A stretch of 64,000 nucleotides of DNA. Source: CAVZTX01 sp963778375. GTDB taxonomy: Bacteria > Chloroflexota > Ktedonobacteria > Ktedonobacterales > Ktedonobacteraceae. Below are positions 1 to 7,132 of the stretch, in pieces. The position numbers were made by a program, and so were the translations under genes. Below the pieces are notes generated by a model. The model was not told where the DNA came from. It made no database searches and saw only the letters and a program-made list of their open reading frames with translations. Numbering within the stretch: position 1 is the first letter of the stretch; every line of letters begins with the position of its first letter. The stretch is taken from NCBI GenBank assembly GCA_963778375.1, contig CAVZTX010000004.1:62001-126000 (forward strand), written 5' to 3'.

Positions 1-41
1 TGTCGACCATCGTCGGTGAGAAATACCTCCTGTGTCTCCAT
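1..41 (-). CDS. Partial N-terminus, possibly transcription elongation factor GreA
   Basis: Only 13 codons lie in the window. On the minus strand an ATG at 41 follows a GAAGGGAAA-like ribosome site and opens METQEVFLTDDGR before the window ends. The LT-x-x-G pattern right after a short acidic start is how many GreA proteins begin (LTxEGxxKLxxEL). The gene would lie downstream of birA on the same strand. The identification rests on 13 residues and is tentative; any other short-start protein is possible. Confidence 0.3.
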   Translation of the reverse strand, partial: METQEVFLTDDGR

Positions 42-128
42 TTCTGTTTCCCTTCATAAGTCTGGCAGGGAGCCTTACCTCCTCTTACCATATCTCATTC
101 ACCTGTCCCATATATACGAGAAAGGTGA

Positions 129-1070
129 TTACCTGGTTGGATAGTTCACATCTCCCCAGGTAATACTAACTAGTTCTCCCGAATGGCAACGGAGTAACAG
201 CTCTCCGTTGTCATCCACATCCTCAGCAATACCACTGATTACGATGTCCCTTTGCTGCACCGAAATGGTGCGACCTAGTGTTGATAATTGGCCTCTCCAT
301 TGCTCTCGAATCAACCGAGAAACTGGCCTGGATACTGGTAGACTTACAGAAGAGATTTCTGAAGCCTCCCGTTGTAATGCGAAGTAGTCTGTTTCAATAT
401 GTTTCAGCAGGTGAGCGATAAATATCTCACGGCTAATTGGATGCCCACATACTGTCTCAAGGGTTGTTACCGTCGTGGCGAGTGATGTTTGATTCGTAAA
501 TTGTTCCGACAAATCCTGGATATTCCCGTTGACATTGACCCCGATGCCGAGTATTGCAATCATCTTACCTTTAAGATCATGGCTGGTTTCAATCAGGATA
601 CCAGCAACTTTGCGATCTGCAATGAGTACATCATTGGGCCATTTAATAGCTGCCGAAACGTTGCAAGTTTCAGCAATCGTGTTAACGACGGCAAGCGAGG
701 CTACCATAACTAACAGATGATGTGGGAACAGTGGCCGGAGCAATATGGATGAGAGCACATTGCGTCCAGATACGTCTACCCAATGCCGACCTTGCCTACC
801 CTTGCCAGCAGTCTGACTGTCAGTAAGTACGACCACTCCTTCTTCTGGCCTCTGATGGGCCAGTTGCATTGCAAACGTATTTGTTGATTCAATGACCGGG
901 AGGTAAAACAACCGATCTCCAACTCCAAAAAACTGAGTATCTAGTTGATCCTCTAGCACTTCAACGTTGAGTGATGAAGTATCCTGCACGTTCAGTCCCA
1001 ATTTCAATTCCGATCCCAGTTTTTCAGTAGCGACTCTTATATAGCCGCCGAGCTGAGATTGAGGTTCCAT
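129..1070 (-). CDS. birA: Biotin--[acetyl-CoA-carboxylase] ligase (class I type)
   Basis: Biotin protein ligase joins biotin to ATP as biotinyl-AMP and transfers it to the lysine of biotin carboxyl carrier proteins in the cytosol. The catalytic core is clear: an ESTN motif near residue 60, the ATP/biotin loop GKGRQGRHW near residue 90, and KWPNDV near residue 145. A small C-terminal SH3-like domain follows. The roughly 50 residues before the core do not look like the winged helix of bifunctional BirA repressors, so this is probably a ligase without DNA binding. No good Shine-Dalgarno precedes the ATG at 1070, so the start could lie a little downstream. A structured leader with its own promoter and terminators sits upstream and is the likely control element. 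Confidence 0.9.
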   Translation of the reverse strand: MEPQSQLGGYIRVATEKLGSELKLGLNVQDTSSLNVEVLEDQLDTQFFGVGDRLFYLPVIESTNTFAMQLAHQRPEEGVVVLTDSQTAGKGRQGRHWVDVSGRNVLSSILLRPLFPHHLLVMVASLAVVNTIAETCNVSAAIKWPNDVLIADRKVAGILIETSHDLKGKMIAILGIGVNVNGNIQDLSEQFTNQTSLATTVTTLETVCGHPISREIFIAHLLKHIETDYFALQREASEISSVSLPVSRPVSRLIREQWRGQLSTLGRTISVQQRDIVISGIAEDVDDNGELLLRCHSGELVSITWGDVNYPTR

Positions 1071-1157
1071 AAAAAGCGATTCTACGATTAGAAGCTTAGT
1101 AACAGAAGAGAGCCCATTTGTTTATTGATCGGAGCGTCACATTTGGGCCAGGCCAAT

Positions 1158-1190
1158 ATATTTAAAAGCTCCTCTTTGCTAAGAGAGGAG
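1158..1190 (-). terminator. Second terminator-like hairpin in the birA leader
   Basis: On the minus strand CTCCTCT pairs with AGAGGAG across a short loop (1169-1190) and is followed by TTTTAAATATAT. It lies about 90 nt before the birA start and about 20 nt after a stronger terminator, so the leader carries two stop signals in tandem. The run of U is short, so strength is uncertain. Confidence 0.4.
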
Positions 1191-1212
1191 AAAGGCCGAG
1201 GACAGATTATGT

Positions 1213-1263
1213 GTATAAAAATCCCAGAGCAATGGCAAGTCTTGAATTCGCCATCGCTCTGGG
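1213..1263 (-). terminator. Intrinsic terminator inside the birA leader
   Basis: On the minus strand CCCAGAGCGATGGC pairs with GCCATTGCTCTGGG (one G-U pair) around a short loop and is followed by ATTTTTATAC. The hairpin lies between the leader promoter and birA. It would abort the birA transcript unless it is overridden. Confidence 0.7.
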
Positions 1264-1266
1264 GGA

Positions 1267-1379
1267 CGCTGCACAGGTAGGGATTATGAATTTTACCTAC
1301 CAGTGAGCTTGAGCCGACATTAGTGCCGGTCACCTCTCATCTGGAAGGTGTGGGAAATTACCTCGCTGCCTGTGCAGCG
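1267..1379 (-). promoter_or_regulatory. Structured RNA leader upstream of birA (candidate riboswitch or attenuator)
   Basis: An 11-bp perfect inverted repeat, 1369-1379 with 1267-1277, can close a multi-helix RNA. Inside are hairpins CACCT...AGGTG, CCGGCA-CTAA-TGTCGG and GGTAGG...CCTACC. The 5' arm of the long stem can instead form a local hairpin (CGCTGC-ACAG-GCAGCG, 1364-1379), so two mutually exclusive folds exist. A terminator follows within a few bases. I do not recognise a T-box, S-box, THF, TPP or cobalamin motif. The fold is read by eye; the function is inferred. Confidence 0.5.
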
Positions 1380-1394
1380 ATTACGTTCGTTCAT
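1320..1394 (-). CDS. Short leader ORF (24 codons) upstream of birA
   Basis: ATG at 1394 is preceded by AAAGGAGG about 10 nt upstream, an ideal ribosome site, and the frame ends in TAA at 1320. It starts about 30 nt downstream of a consensus promoter, so it is the first thing the transcript would offer to ribosomes. The encoded peptide begins MNERNRCTGSEV and shows no run of one amino acid. The 5' arm of the long leader stem lies within its codons 6-9, so translation would open that stem. It may be a regulatory leader peptide, a small protein, or chance. Confidence 0.45.
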   Translation of the reverse strand: MNERNRCTGSEVISHTFQMRGDRH

Positions 1395-1422
1395 TTACAC
1401 ACCACCTCCTTTCGTTGCGCTT

Positions 1423-1451
1423 ATTGTACCTCGCATTTCGCTCTCTGTCAA
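1423..1451 (-). promoter_or_regulatory. Sigma-70 promoter of the birA leader
   Basis: On the minus strand TTGACA (1451-1446), a 17-nt spacer and TACAAT (1428-1423) form a near-perfect housekeeping promoter. Transcription would start near 1416, just before the ribosome site of the leader ORF, about 350 nt upstream of the birA start codon. Confidence 0.8.
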
Positions 1452-1656
1452 GTCTTTTGTGAAAATTCGTTAACAGCAAGCAAGTATACAGGCAAGCTAA
1501 AGCGGCTTAAAAAGGAATGGGAAGCATATTTTAGTTTTGTGAAAAATGTGTGAATAAGCGGGCTTACAGTGTTTTCGCTTGCTATAGTTGACGAGTTGTG
1601 TTTTTCAGACTACACTACAGATGAACATAAACGAAACAGAAAGGAGTGTTCAAGGT

Positions 1657-1899
1657 ATGGCTATTGAACGTACAGCGCATCCCTATATCATTCGGGACTT
1701 GGCTATCTACAATGGCGAGCCTATCGTCGATGGTACGCGTACTGGTGTGCGCCATGTCATCCTTCTCTTTCAATCGGGCAAGGATCCGGAAGAAATTGCC
1801 AGCATACATCGCCTTTCGTTAGCCCAGGTCTATGACGCTATCAGCTACTTCTATGACAATGAATCGGAAATTGACCATTATATCCGTAATGTGTCATAG
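1657..1899 (+). CDS. DUF433 domain protein
   Basis: An 80-residue protein with the DUF433 pattern: a short beta-rich start followed by GEPIVDGTRTGVRHVI, then a helix-turn-helix-like segment (EEIASIHRLSLAQVYDAIS) and an acidic helix. DUF433 proteins are small HTH-type proteins, several of which act as antitoxins beside DUF5615/PIN-like toxins. No such toxin gene is adjacent here, so the antitoxin role is not supported by context. The start at 1657 is chosen for AAGGAGTG 9 nt upstream; the upstream in-frame ATGs lack such a site. Confidence 0.75.
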   Translation: MAIERTAHPYIIRDLAIYNGEPIVDGTRTGVRHVILLFQSGKDPEEIASIHRLSLAQVYDAISYFYDNESEIDHYIRNVS

Positions 1900-2209
1900 G
1901 GAGTTAGCCAATTCTTTTTACCCTCTCTTTTCGGAATAACCTACAAAAATTTCTTTTTACACGCTATACTATGTATAGTAAGGTGTAAAGGCATGACATT
2001 TGCGCTGCATCATATCGTCGTGATAGTGCGCAAATAACTGATCCATGCTGATCTCTCCAAGGGCCGCTCCTGCCTCGCCGCACCTTCAAAGGTCCTTGCA
2101 GAGCTTTTCTGAGTAAGACTGTTTGTATCCACAAAGCGCTGTTTCAGCATCTTTTGTTATGACGATTGTGTCACGGTATATCATTGTAGAGATAAGGAGG
2201 ACTTTACCT
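1900..2209. other. Intergenic stretch, no gene seen
   Basis: No convincing ORF. A short symmetric element, CTATAC-TAT-GTATAG (1964-1978), lies in the AT-rich part and could be an operator, but no spaced -35/-10 pair fits it well. The remainder shows nothing I can name. Confidence 0.4.
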
Positions 2210-2392
2210 GTGCAGCAGTACATTGATCTGCTCATCGATGCCCTCCTGGATGAGGGCTTTACTGTAGAGGAGGCTAGCAAGCTAATCCAATTGCGTGAGG
2301 AGTACGAGGAGCGAAGAGCAACACAAGAGACGAATTATCATCGCTTTGTCAGATGGCTCATCCAGCAAGGTCGCTTGAGCGACTACTTCTAG
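2210..2392 (+). CDS. Small acidic/helical hypothetical protein (60 aa)
   Basis: I do not recognise this protein. It starts at GTG 2210, chosen because AAGGAGG lies 9 nt upstream; upstream in-frame ATGs lack a site. The sequence is strongly helical and charged (LLIDALLDEGFTVEEASKLI, then EEYEERR, then a Trp-containing amphipathic end). It has no Cys pairs, no signal peptide and no membrane segment. A short regulatory or protein-binding helical protein is plausible but nothing specific can be said. Confidence 0.55.
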   Translation: MQQYIDLLIDALLDEGFTVEEASKLIQLREEYEERRATQETNYHRFVRWLIQQGRLSDYF

Positions 2393-2416
2393 CAATTGAT
2401 AATACACCTCTTATTC

Positions 2417-2486
2417 CAGCAAGCCAACGACGCTTCGCGTCTAGGAAGTCCCCCAGACTTCCCGCCACTTCGGGTCAGGCTTGCTG
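2417..2486. repeat. Dispersed palindromic repeat
   Basis: Nested inverted repeats: outer arms CAGCAAGCC/GGCTTGCTG and inner GGAAGTC-CCCCA-GACTTCC. The inner core, read as GAAGTCTGGG-x-GACTTC, recurs inside the ecfA linker at 19113-19134. The ACGCTTCGCGT segment recurs in reverse complement at about 24883. This marks a family of mobile palindromes. Confidence 0.6.
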
Positions 2487-2496
2487 AAAGGTAGTA

Positions 2497-2526
2497 TTGC
2501 GGCCGTTTTTCTAAGTGTTGTACAAT
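2497..2526 (+). promoter_or_regulatory. Probable promoter of the nucleotidyltransferase gene
   Basis: TTGCGG (2497-2502), 18 nt, TACAAT (2521-2526). Transcription would begin near 2534. A GC-rich hairpin (about 2541-2577, GGGACGGCG with CGCCGTCTC) lies in the 5' leader ahead of the ribosome site AAGGAGG at 2594-2600. Confidence 0.5.
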
Positions 2527-2606
2527 GCTAATATAGGAGCAGATGGGACGGCGTGGCATGTGCTGCGCCGTCTCCATATTTATTGTATATTGGTAAGGAG
2601 GCCTCT

Positions 2607-5105
2607 ATGAAAGCGGTTGTCATGGCCGGTGGGGAAGGATCGAGGCTACGACCTTTGACGATTCGGCGTCCGAAGCCCATGGTACCCATTGCGGGGAAAC
2701 CAGTGATGGAACACATCCTCAACTTGCTGAAGCGCCATGGTATTACAGAGGTAATTGTCACGGTCCAATATTTGGCGAGTAATATCGAGGATTATTTTGG
2801 GAATGGCTCGCAGTTAGGTATGCGCATCACATATTCACGGGAAGATGTGCCGTTGGGAACGGCAGGTAGTGTGAAGAATGCCGAAGAACACCTCACCGAA
2901 CCATTTCTTGTGATTAGCGGTGACGCACTGACCGACTACAACTTAAGCGAGATCATCAAATATCACCAGGAGAAGAAGGCGTTAGCTACGCTGACCCTTG
3001 CGCATGTGAATAATCCACTTGAATTTGGTGTAATTATCACCAACGAAGAGGGGCATATTACACAGTTCCTGGAGAAGCCAAGTTGGGGTGAAGTCTTCAG
3101 TGATACGATCAATACAGGTATCTACGTGCTTGACCCCCAGATTTTCACGTACTTCGAGAAGAATAAGCAATTCGACTTCAGCCAGGAACTTTTCCCAATG
3201 ATGCTGAGAAAAGGGGACCCGATTTATGGCTATATTGCCAACGGCTACTGGTGTGATGTGGGGAACCTGCCTGAATACATGCGTGCCAATGCCGATGTGT
3301 TACACGGACGTGTTGATGTTGAAATTCCGGCGAAGAACATTGGTAGCAACATCTGGTGCGAAGAGAATGTTGAGATTGCCGAGGATGCTCAGTTGTATGG
3401 TCCGATCTACCTGGCGCACGATTGTAAGGTCAAATCGGGGGCAATTATTCATGGGCCGAGCACGATTGGGCACTACACCATCATCGATGATCGAGCGCAA
3501 GTGGATCGCAGTATCGTGTGGAACAATTCGTACGTTGGTGAGCGAGCCGAATTGAGAGGCGCTTTGGTTGGTTCTTCCACCAGCATCAAAAGCAAAGCGG
3601 TGATGTTTGAAGGCTCGGTTATCGGCGATAACTCCACTATTCAAGAAGGCGCGATTATCCAGCCGAATGTCAAGATCTGGCCTGATAAAGAGATCGAGGC
3701 TGGGGCCGTTATCAACACGAGCATTATCTGGGGCTCGCAGGGACGGCGCGGCTTGTTTGGTCGTTATGGGGTTACCGGCCTGGTCAATATCGATATTACT
3801 CCCGAATTTGCTACCAAGCTAGGGGTGGCTTATGGAGGCATCTTACCGAAAGGCTCAATTGTCTACATTAATCGTGACTGGCATCGAACATCGCGCATGA
3901 TTAAACGCGCCGTCAACGCTGGCTTGCCGTCGGCTGGTATCAACGTCCAGGATATCAACCAGTCACCTCTTCCTGTCGCACGCTACTTCATCCGCAATAC
4001 GGACGCAGTCGGAGCGGTGCATGTACGTGTTTCACCCTATGATCTACGTGTGATTGATATCCAGTTTTTTGATCAGAATGGATTGGACCTCAACAAGACG
4101 ACCGAGCGCAAGATTGAGAATTTGTATTTTCGTGAAGATTACCGTCGTGTCTATCTGGACGAGGTGGGATCGATTGAAGTCCTGCAAAACTCCGAGGTAC
4201 TGAACCGCTATCTTGAAGGGTTCAAAAAAGTGGTGGATCACAACCTGATTCGTACGCGTAAATACCAGTTGGTGGTGGATTACGCTCAGGGCAGCACACC
4301 CCAATTGCTCCCGCAAATTTTCGATCGCCTGGGCTGCGAAGTGATTCCGTTGAACACAAGCATGGATGAATCGCGCTTCTCACGTTCTCTGGATCAACTG
4401 GACAAGGATATGCAGCGCCTAGCGACTATTACCGCGACACTGAATAACGATATGGGGATACGTATTGATCCAGGTGGCGAGCGCATCTGGGTGGTAGATG
4501 ATCGCGGCCGCATATTAGATGGTATGAAGATGCTGGCTGTGATGACAAGTTTGTTCCTGCGCAAAAACCGTGGTGGGACGGTTGCGGCACCGGTGACGGC
4601 ACCTACTGCGTTGCAACACATCGCAAAACGCTACGAGGGGTACATCCAACATACGAAGGTGCTTCCACACGCACTAATGACGGCAGCAGGGCGCGAAGGG
4701 GTTGTACTGGTGGGTGATGGTCTGGGTCGCTTTGTTTTTCCTGAGCTACAACCGGCCTTTGATGGGATGCTGGCTATCGCCAAGTTGCTTGAATTGTTGG
4801 CGTTCTTCCAGATGCGCCTCTCGGAAGTAGTGGACGATTTGCCGACGTACTATATGAGCAGCACAACGGTAAATTGCCCGTGGGAAAGCAAGGGCAAGGT
4901 GATGCGCATCCTGAGCGAACAATATCGCGAGCGCCGTGCGAAACCGATTGATGGGATCAAGATCGATCTGGGCAAAGAGTGGGTACTGGTTTTACCCGAT
5001 GCGGATCAACCGCTCTTCCACGTGGTTGCGGAGTCTGTTTCTAATGAGCAGGCACAGGCGCTTGCGGAGAAGTATGCTCGCGTGGTGAGTGGACTGCAAC
5101 AGTAG
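2607..5105 (+). CDS. Sugar-phosphate nucleotidyltransferase fused to a degenerate phosphomannomutase domain
   Basis: The first roughly 230 residues are a nucleotidyltransferase of the mannose-1-phosphate guanylyltransferase/glucose-1-phosphate adenylyltransferase type: [11 protein letters not shown] at residues 7-17, then a sugar-binding core with SGDALTDYN. Residues about 250-370 are left-handed beta-helix hexapeptide repeats. Residues about 380-832 have the phosphomannomutase fold, but its signature loops are altered: RVSPYD where TASHNP is expected, IDPGGER where the metal loop DGDxDR is expected, and GDGLGR where GExSGH is expected. The NTP transferase half is probably active, making GDP-mannose or a related donor for polysaccharide; the mutase half is probably structural or regulatory. 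ATG 2607 has AAGGAGG 6 nt upstream. Confidence 0.85.
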   Translation: MKAVVMAGGEGSRLRPLTIRRPKPMVPIAGKPVMEHILNLLKRHGITEVIVTVQYLASNIEDYFGNGSQLGMRITYSREDVPLGTAGSVKNAEEHLTEPFLVISGDALTDYNLSEIIKYHQEKKALATLTLAHVNNPLEFGVIITNEEGHITQFLEKPSWGEVFSDTINTGIYVLDPQIFTYFEKNKQFDFSQELFPMMLRKGDPIYGYIANGYWCDVGNLPEYMRANADVLHGRVDVEIPAKNIGSNIWCEENVEIAEDAQLYGPIYLAHDCKVKSGAIIHGPSTIGHYTIIDDRAQVDRSIVWNNSYVGERAELRGALVGSSTSIKSKAVMFEGSVIGDNSTIQEGAIIQPNVKIWPDKEIEAGAVINTSIIWGSQGRRGLFGRYGVTGLVNIDITPEFATKLGVAYGGILPKGSIVYINRDWHRTSRMIKRAVNAGLPSAGINVQDINQSPLPVARYFIRNTDAVGAVHVRVSPYDLRVIDIQFFDQNGLDLNKTTERKIENLYFREDYRRVYLDEVGSIEVLQNSEVLNRYLEGFKKVVDHNLIRTRKYQLVVDYAQGSTPQLLPQIFDRLGCEVIPLNTSMDESRFSRSLDQLDKDMQRLATITATLNNDMGIRIDPGGERIWVVDDRGRILDGMKMLAVMTSLFLRKNRGGTVAAPVTAPTALQHIAKRYEGYIQHTKVLPHALMTAAGREGVVLVGDGLGRFVFPELQPAFDGMLAIAKLLELLAFFQMRLSEVVDDLPTYYMSSTTVNCPWESKGKVMRILSEQYRERRAKPIDGIKIDLGKEWVLVLPDADQPLFHVVAESVSNEQAQALAEKYARVVSGLQQ

Positions 5106-5148
5106 GATAGTGTTAACCAATAGCAGGCTCAATCATCATCCTGAGCAT

Positions 5149-5227
5149 CCTTTGTCATGCTGAGCGCGGTGAAGCATCTCTATGTCTACGTGAGATAGAT
5201 GCTTCGCTCCGCTCAGCATGACAAAGG
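5149..5227. repeat. REP-like palindrome (TCATGCTGAGCG type)
   Basis: Two 18-bp arms, 5149-5166 and 5210-5227, are perfect inverted repeats, with an inner GAAGCATCT/AGATGCTTC stem. Related elements with a CTGAG(T/C)G core lie at 23059-23122, 31066-31096 and 40394-40463. All four are intergenic. They resemble the repetitive extragenic palindromes of many soil bacteria. Confidence 0.65.
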
Positions 5228-5317
5228 AGGGCAGGACGGTGGGTAAGATATGTCCCTGTTGTCATAAGCAAAGGATGATAGCTCGGCAAAAAGCATCTTT
5301 CCTGATGAGGAAAGATA

Positions 5318-5326
5318 TGCTATACT
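5318..5326 (+). promoter_or_regulatory. Extended -10 promoter ahead of the cysS leader
   Basis: TGCTATACT is an extended -10 element (TG-n-TATACT). No good -35 is visible, as is usual for this promoter type. It would start a transcript near 5333 that first meets the Cys-codon leader ORF and then cysS. Confidence 0.45.
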
Positions 5327-5370
5327 ATGAGCATCACTTTCCAGGAAGTTTGAGCCAATTAGAGAAGATG

Positions 5371-5490
5371 ATGAAAACTGTGAACCATCATACGAATTAT
5401 TGCACCTGTCTTTGCGTTCGCAGAGCAACAGTAAGTAGCTCAGCACTCTGCGAACGTTATGGCGTGCATGTTATACTGCACCTGAAATGA
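5371..5490 (+). CDS. Cys-codon leader ORF upstream of cysS (39 codons)
   Basis: The ORF begins at ATG 5371 (or 5368) just after AGAGAAG. Codons 10-18 read YCTCLCVRR, placing Cys codons at 11, 13 and 15, with a fourth at 27. An 11-bp hairpin (5415-5425 with 5446-5456) begins at the last base of the third clustered Cys codon, where a ribosome stalled for charged tRNA-Cys would hold it open. The frame ends at 5490, one base before a CTCCTC segment that can pair with the cysS ribosome site. The metG leader has the same alternating arrangement with Met. A role as a charging sensor is inference; the peptide itself is probably not functional. Confidence 0.55.
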   Translation: MKTVNHHTNYCTCLCVRRATVSSSALCERYGVHVILHLK

Positions 5491-5589
5491 TGCCTCCTCG
5501 CACGTCCTCCGTCTGAGCTACTACCTCGCGACGACTTTGTTTGCATTCCCACATTAATGGGGCGATACATCAGACCCCTACTTGAGGAG
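5415..5589 (+). promoter_or_regulatory. Candidate attenuator structure of the cysS leader
   Basis: Three pairings compete or cooperate: hairpin 5415-5425/5446-5456; its loop segment AGTAGCTCAG (5434-5443) with CTGAGCTACT (5513-5522), a perfect 10-bp match; and CTCCTC (5494-5499) with the cysS Shine-Dalgarno GAGGAG (5584-5589). No U-tract terminator is seen, so control would be translational. Pairings were read by eye. Confidence 0.4.
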
Positions 5590-5597
5590 TTATGCTC

Positions 5598-7067
5598 ATG
5601 ACAACCATTTCGGCCAAGCCGATTTACCTGTACAATACACTGACTCGCAGCAAAGAACTATTTCAACCGCTAGACCCGTCACAGGTGAGGATCTACTCGT
5701 GCGGTCCTACCGTTTACAAAGATATCCATATCGGGAATTTCCGCGCCTTCATGACGACGGATTGGCTGCGCCGTATGCTTGAATACAATGGCTATGATGT
5801 GTACCTTGTGCGTAACATCACGGACGTTGGACATCTACAAAATGATACTGAGGAGAGCGGCGAAGACAAAATAGAGTACGAGGCACGTACAACCGGTCGT
5901 TCGGCCTATGAGATAGCTGACCATTACACGCAGCAGTACCTGAGAGACTCTGACGAGTTGAATATTCTGCCCGCGCATGTCAATCCCAAGGCAACTGACC
6001 ACATTCCCGAGATGCAGGCAATGACGGAGAAGCTGATTGAGCGTGGTCTGGCGTACACTGTAGACGGAAATGTCTACTATGATGTCAGCGGTTTTCCTTT
6101 CTATGGGGAGCTTTCCGGCAACACGGTCGAGAACTTGCGTGTTGGCGGACATGGCCGCCAGCAGATGGAGATAGCTGAGGATAAAGACGCACCGGAAGAT
6201 TTTGCTTTATGGAAGCGTGGTGCTGCCGATAGGCAAATGAACTGGGACAGCCCCTGGGGCGTAGGCTTTCCGGGCTGGCATATCGAATGCTCGGCTATGT
6301 CGAGGAAGTACCTAGGCGAGCAGTTTGACATTCACACTGGTGGCATCGACCTGGTTTTTCCGCATCACGAGGATGAGATCGCGCAGAGCCAGGGTGCGAG
6401 CGGCAAACCACCTGTGCAGTACTGGGTCCACAACGAATTTTTGAATATTGCCAATCGTAAGATGAAAGCAGACACGGTCTCTGGTGATGATGACAATACA
6501 ACGGTCAAGATGTCTCGTTCGATAGGCAATGTCGTTCTGGTGAGTACGCTCAAAGAGTGGGGCATCGATCCGATGGCGTATCGCTACCTGCTGCTTACAG
6601 CCCACTACCGATCGAAACTCAACTTCACCGATGAGTCGATCACGGCCGCACAGAATGGCTTGAACAATCTGCGGGCCGATCTTGCCGTGCTTCCCACAGA
6701 TGAGGCATCGGGTAGTTGGTCAGAGGAGGCGCTGCGTGTGCGCGACGCTTTCCACACAGCCATCAACGATGATCTGGATCTGCCAACGGCACTCAGCATT
6801 ACGCGAGAGGTGGCACGAGATGGTAAGGTTGCACCGGCAGAACGTCGCCGCTTGATACTTGACTTTGATCGTGTACTGGGCTTGCGCCTGGATACGGTTG
6901 AAGCAAAAAGGCCACGTGAGGTTGGCGACGAGGTGCTGGCTCTGGTACGCGAGCGTGACGAAGCGCGTTCTGCACGCAATTGGAAACGCTCTGATGAGTT
7001 GCGCGACCAACTTAAAGCGTTGGGATTTGAAGTGCGTGATACCCCTAAGGGGACGGAGTTAGTATAA
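5598..7067 (+). CDS. cysS: Cysteine--tRNA ligase
   Basis: Class I synthetase that activates cysteine with ATP and charges tRNA-Cys. Visible signatures: CGPTVY near the N-terminus with the first zinc-ligand Cys, the HIGH-type DIHIGNFRAF, the zinc/substrate segment GWHIECSAMS followed by HTGGIDLVFPHHEDE, and KMSRS as the KMSKS loop. The C-terminal DALR-like and anticodon-binding helices are present. Length 489 aa is normal. ATG 5598 is preferred over ATG 5592 because GAGGAG ends 8 nt before it; the upstream ATG would leave only 2 nt. The gene sits behind a Cys-codon leader, which suggests control by tRNA-Cys charging. Confidence 0.95.
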   Translation: MTTISAKPIYLYNTLTRSKELFQPLDPSQVRIYSCGPTVYKDIHIGNFRAFMTTDWLRRMLEYNGYDVYLVRNITDVGHLQNDTEESGEDKIEYEARTTGRSAYEIADHYTQQYLRDSDELNILPAHVNPKATDHIPEMQAMTEKLIERGLAYTVDGNVYYDVSGFPFYGELSGNTVENLRVGGHGRQQMEIAEDKDAPEDFALWKRGAADRQMNWDSPWGVGFPGWHIECSAMSRKYLGEQFDIHTGGIDLVFPHHEDEIAQSQGASGKPPVQYWVHNEFLNIANRKMKADTVSGDDDNTTVKMSRSIGNVVLVSTLKEWGIDPMAYRYLLLTAHYRSKLNFTDESITAAQNGLNNLRADLAVLPTDEASGSWSEEALRVRDAFHTAINDDLDLPTALSITREVARDGKVAPAERRRLILDFDRVLGLRLDTVEAKRPREVGDEVLALVRERDEARSARNWKRSDELRDQLKALGFEVRDTPKGTELV

Positions 7068-7132
7068 TGTTGGAGCGGCTATCGTAGTCGCCCTAATTCT
7101 TCATTTGACTTGTAAACAAAAAGGAGCACATC

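Noticed and set aside
1213..1451. T-box riboswitch for the birA leader
   Set aside because: No AGGGUGGNACCGCG-like T-box sequence or specifier stem was found, and birA is not a usual T-box target.
5218..5370. Extension of the cysS leader ORF back to 5218
   Set aside because: The first part reads through the REP palindrome and the predicted promoter; the ORF from 5368/5371 fits the transcript.
5472..5477. TATACT as a second cysS promoter
   Set aside because: No matching -35 at a proper distance; the extended -10 at 5318 is better placed.
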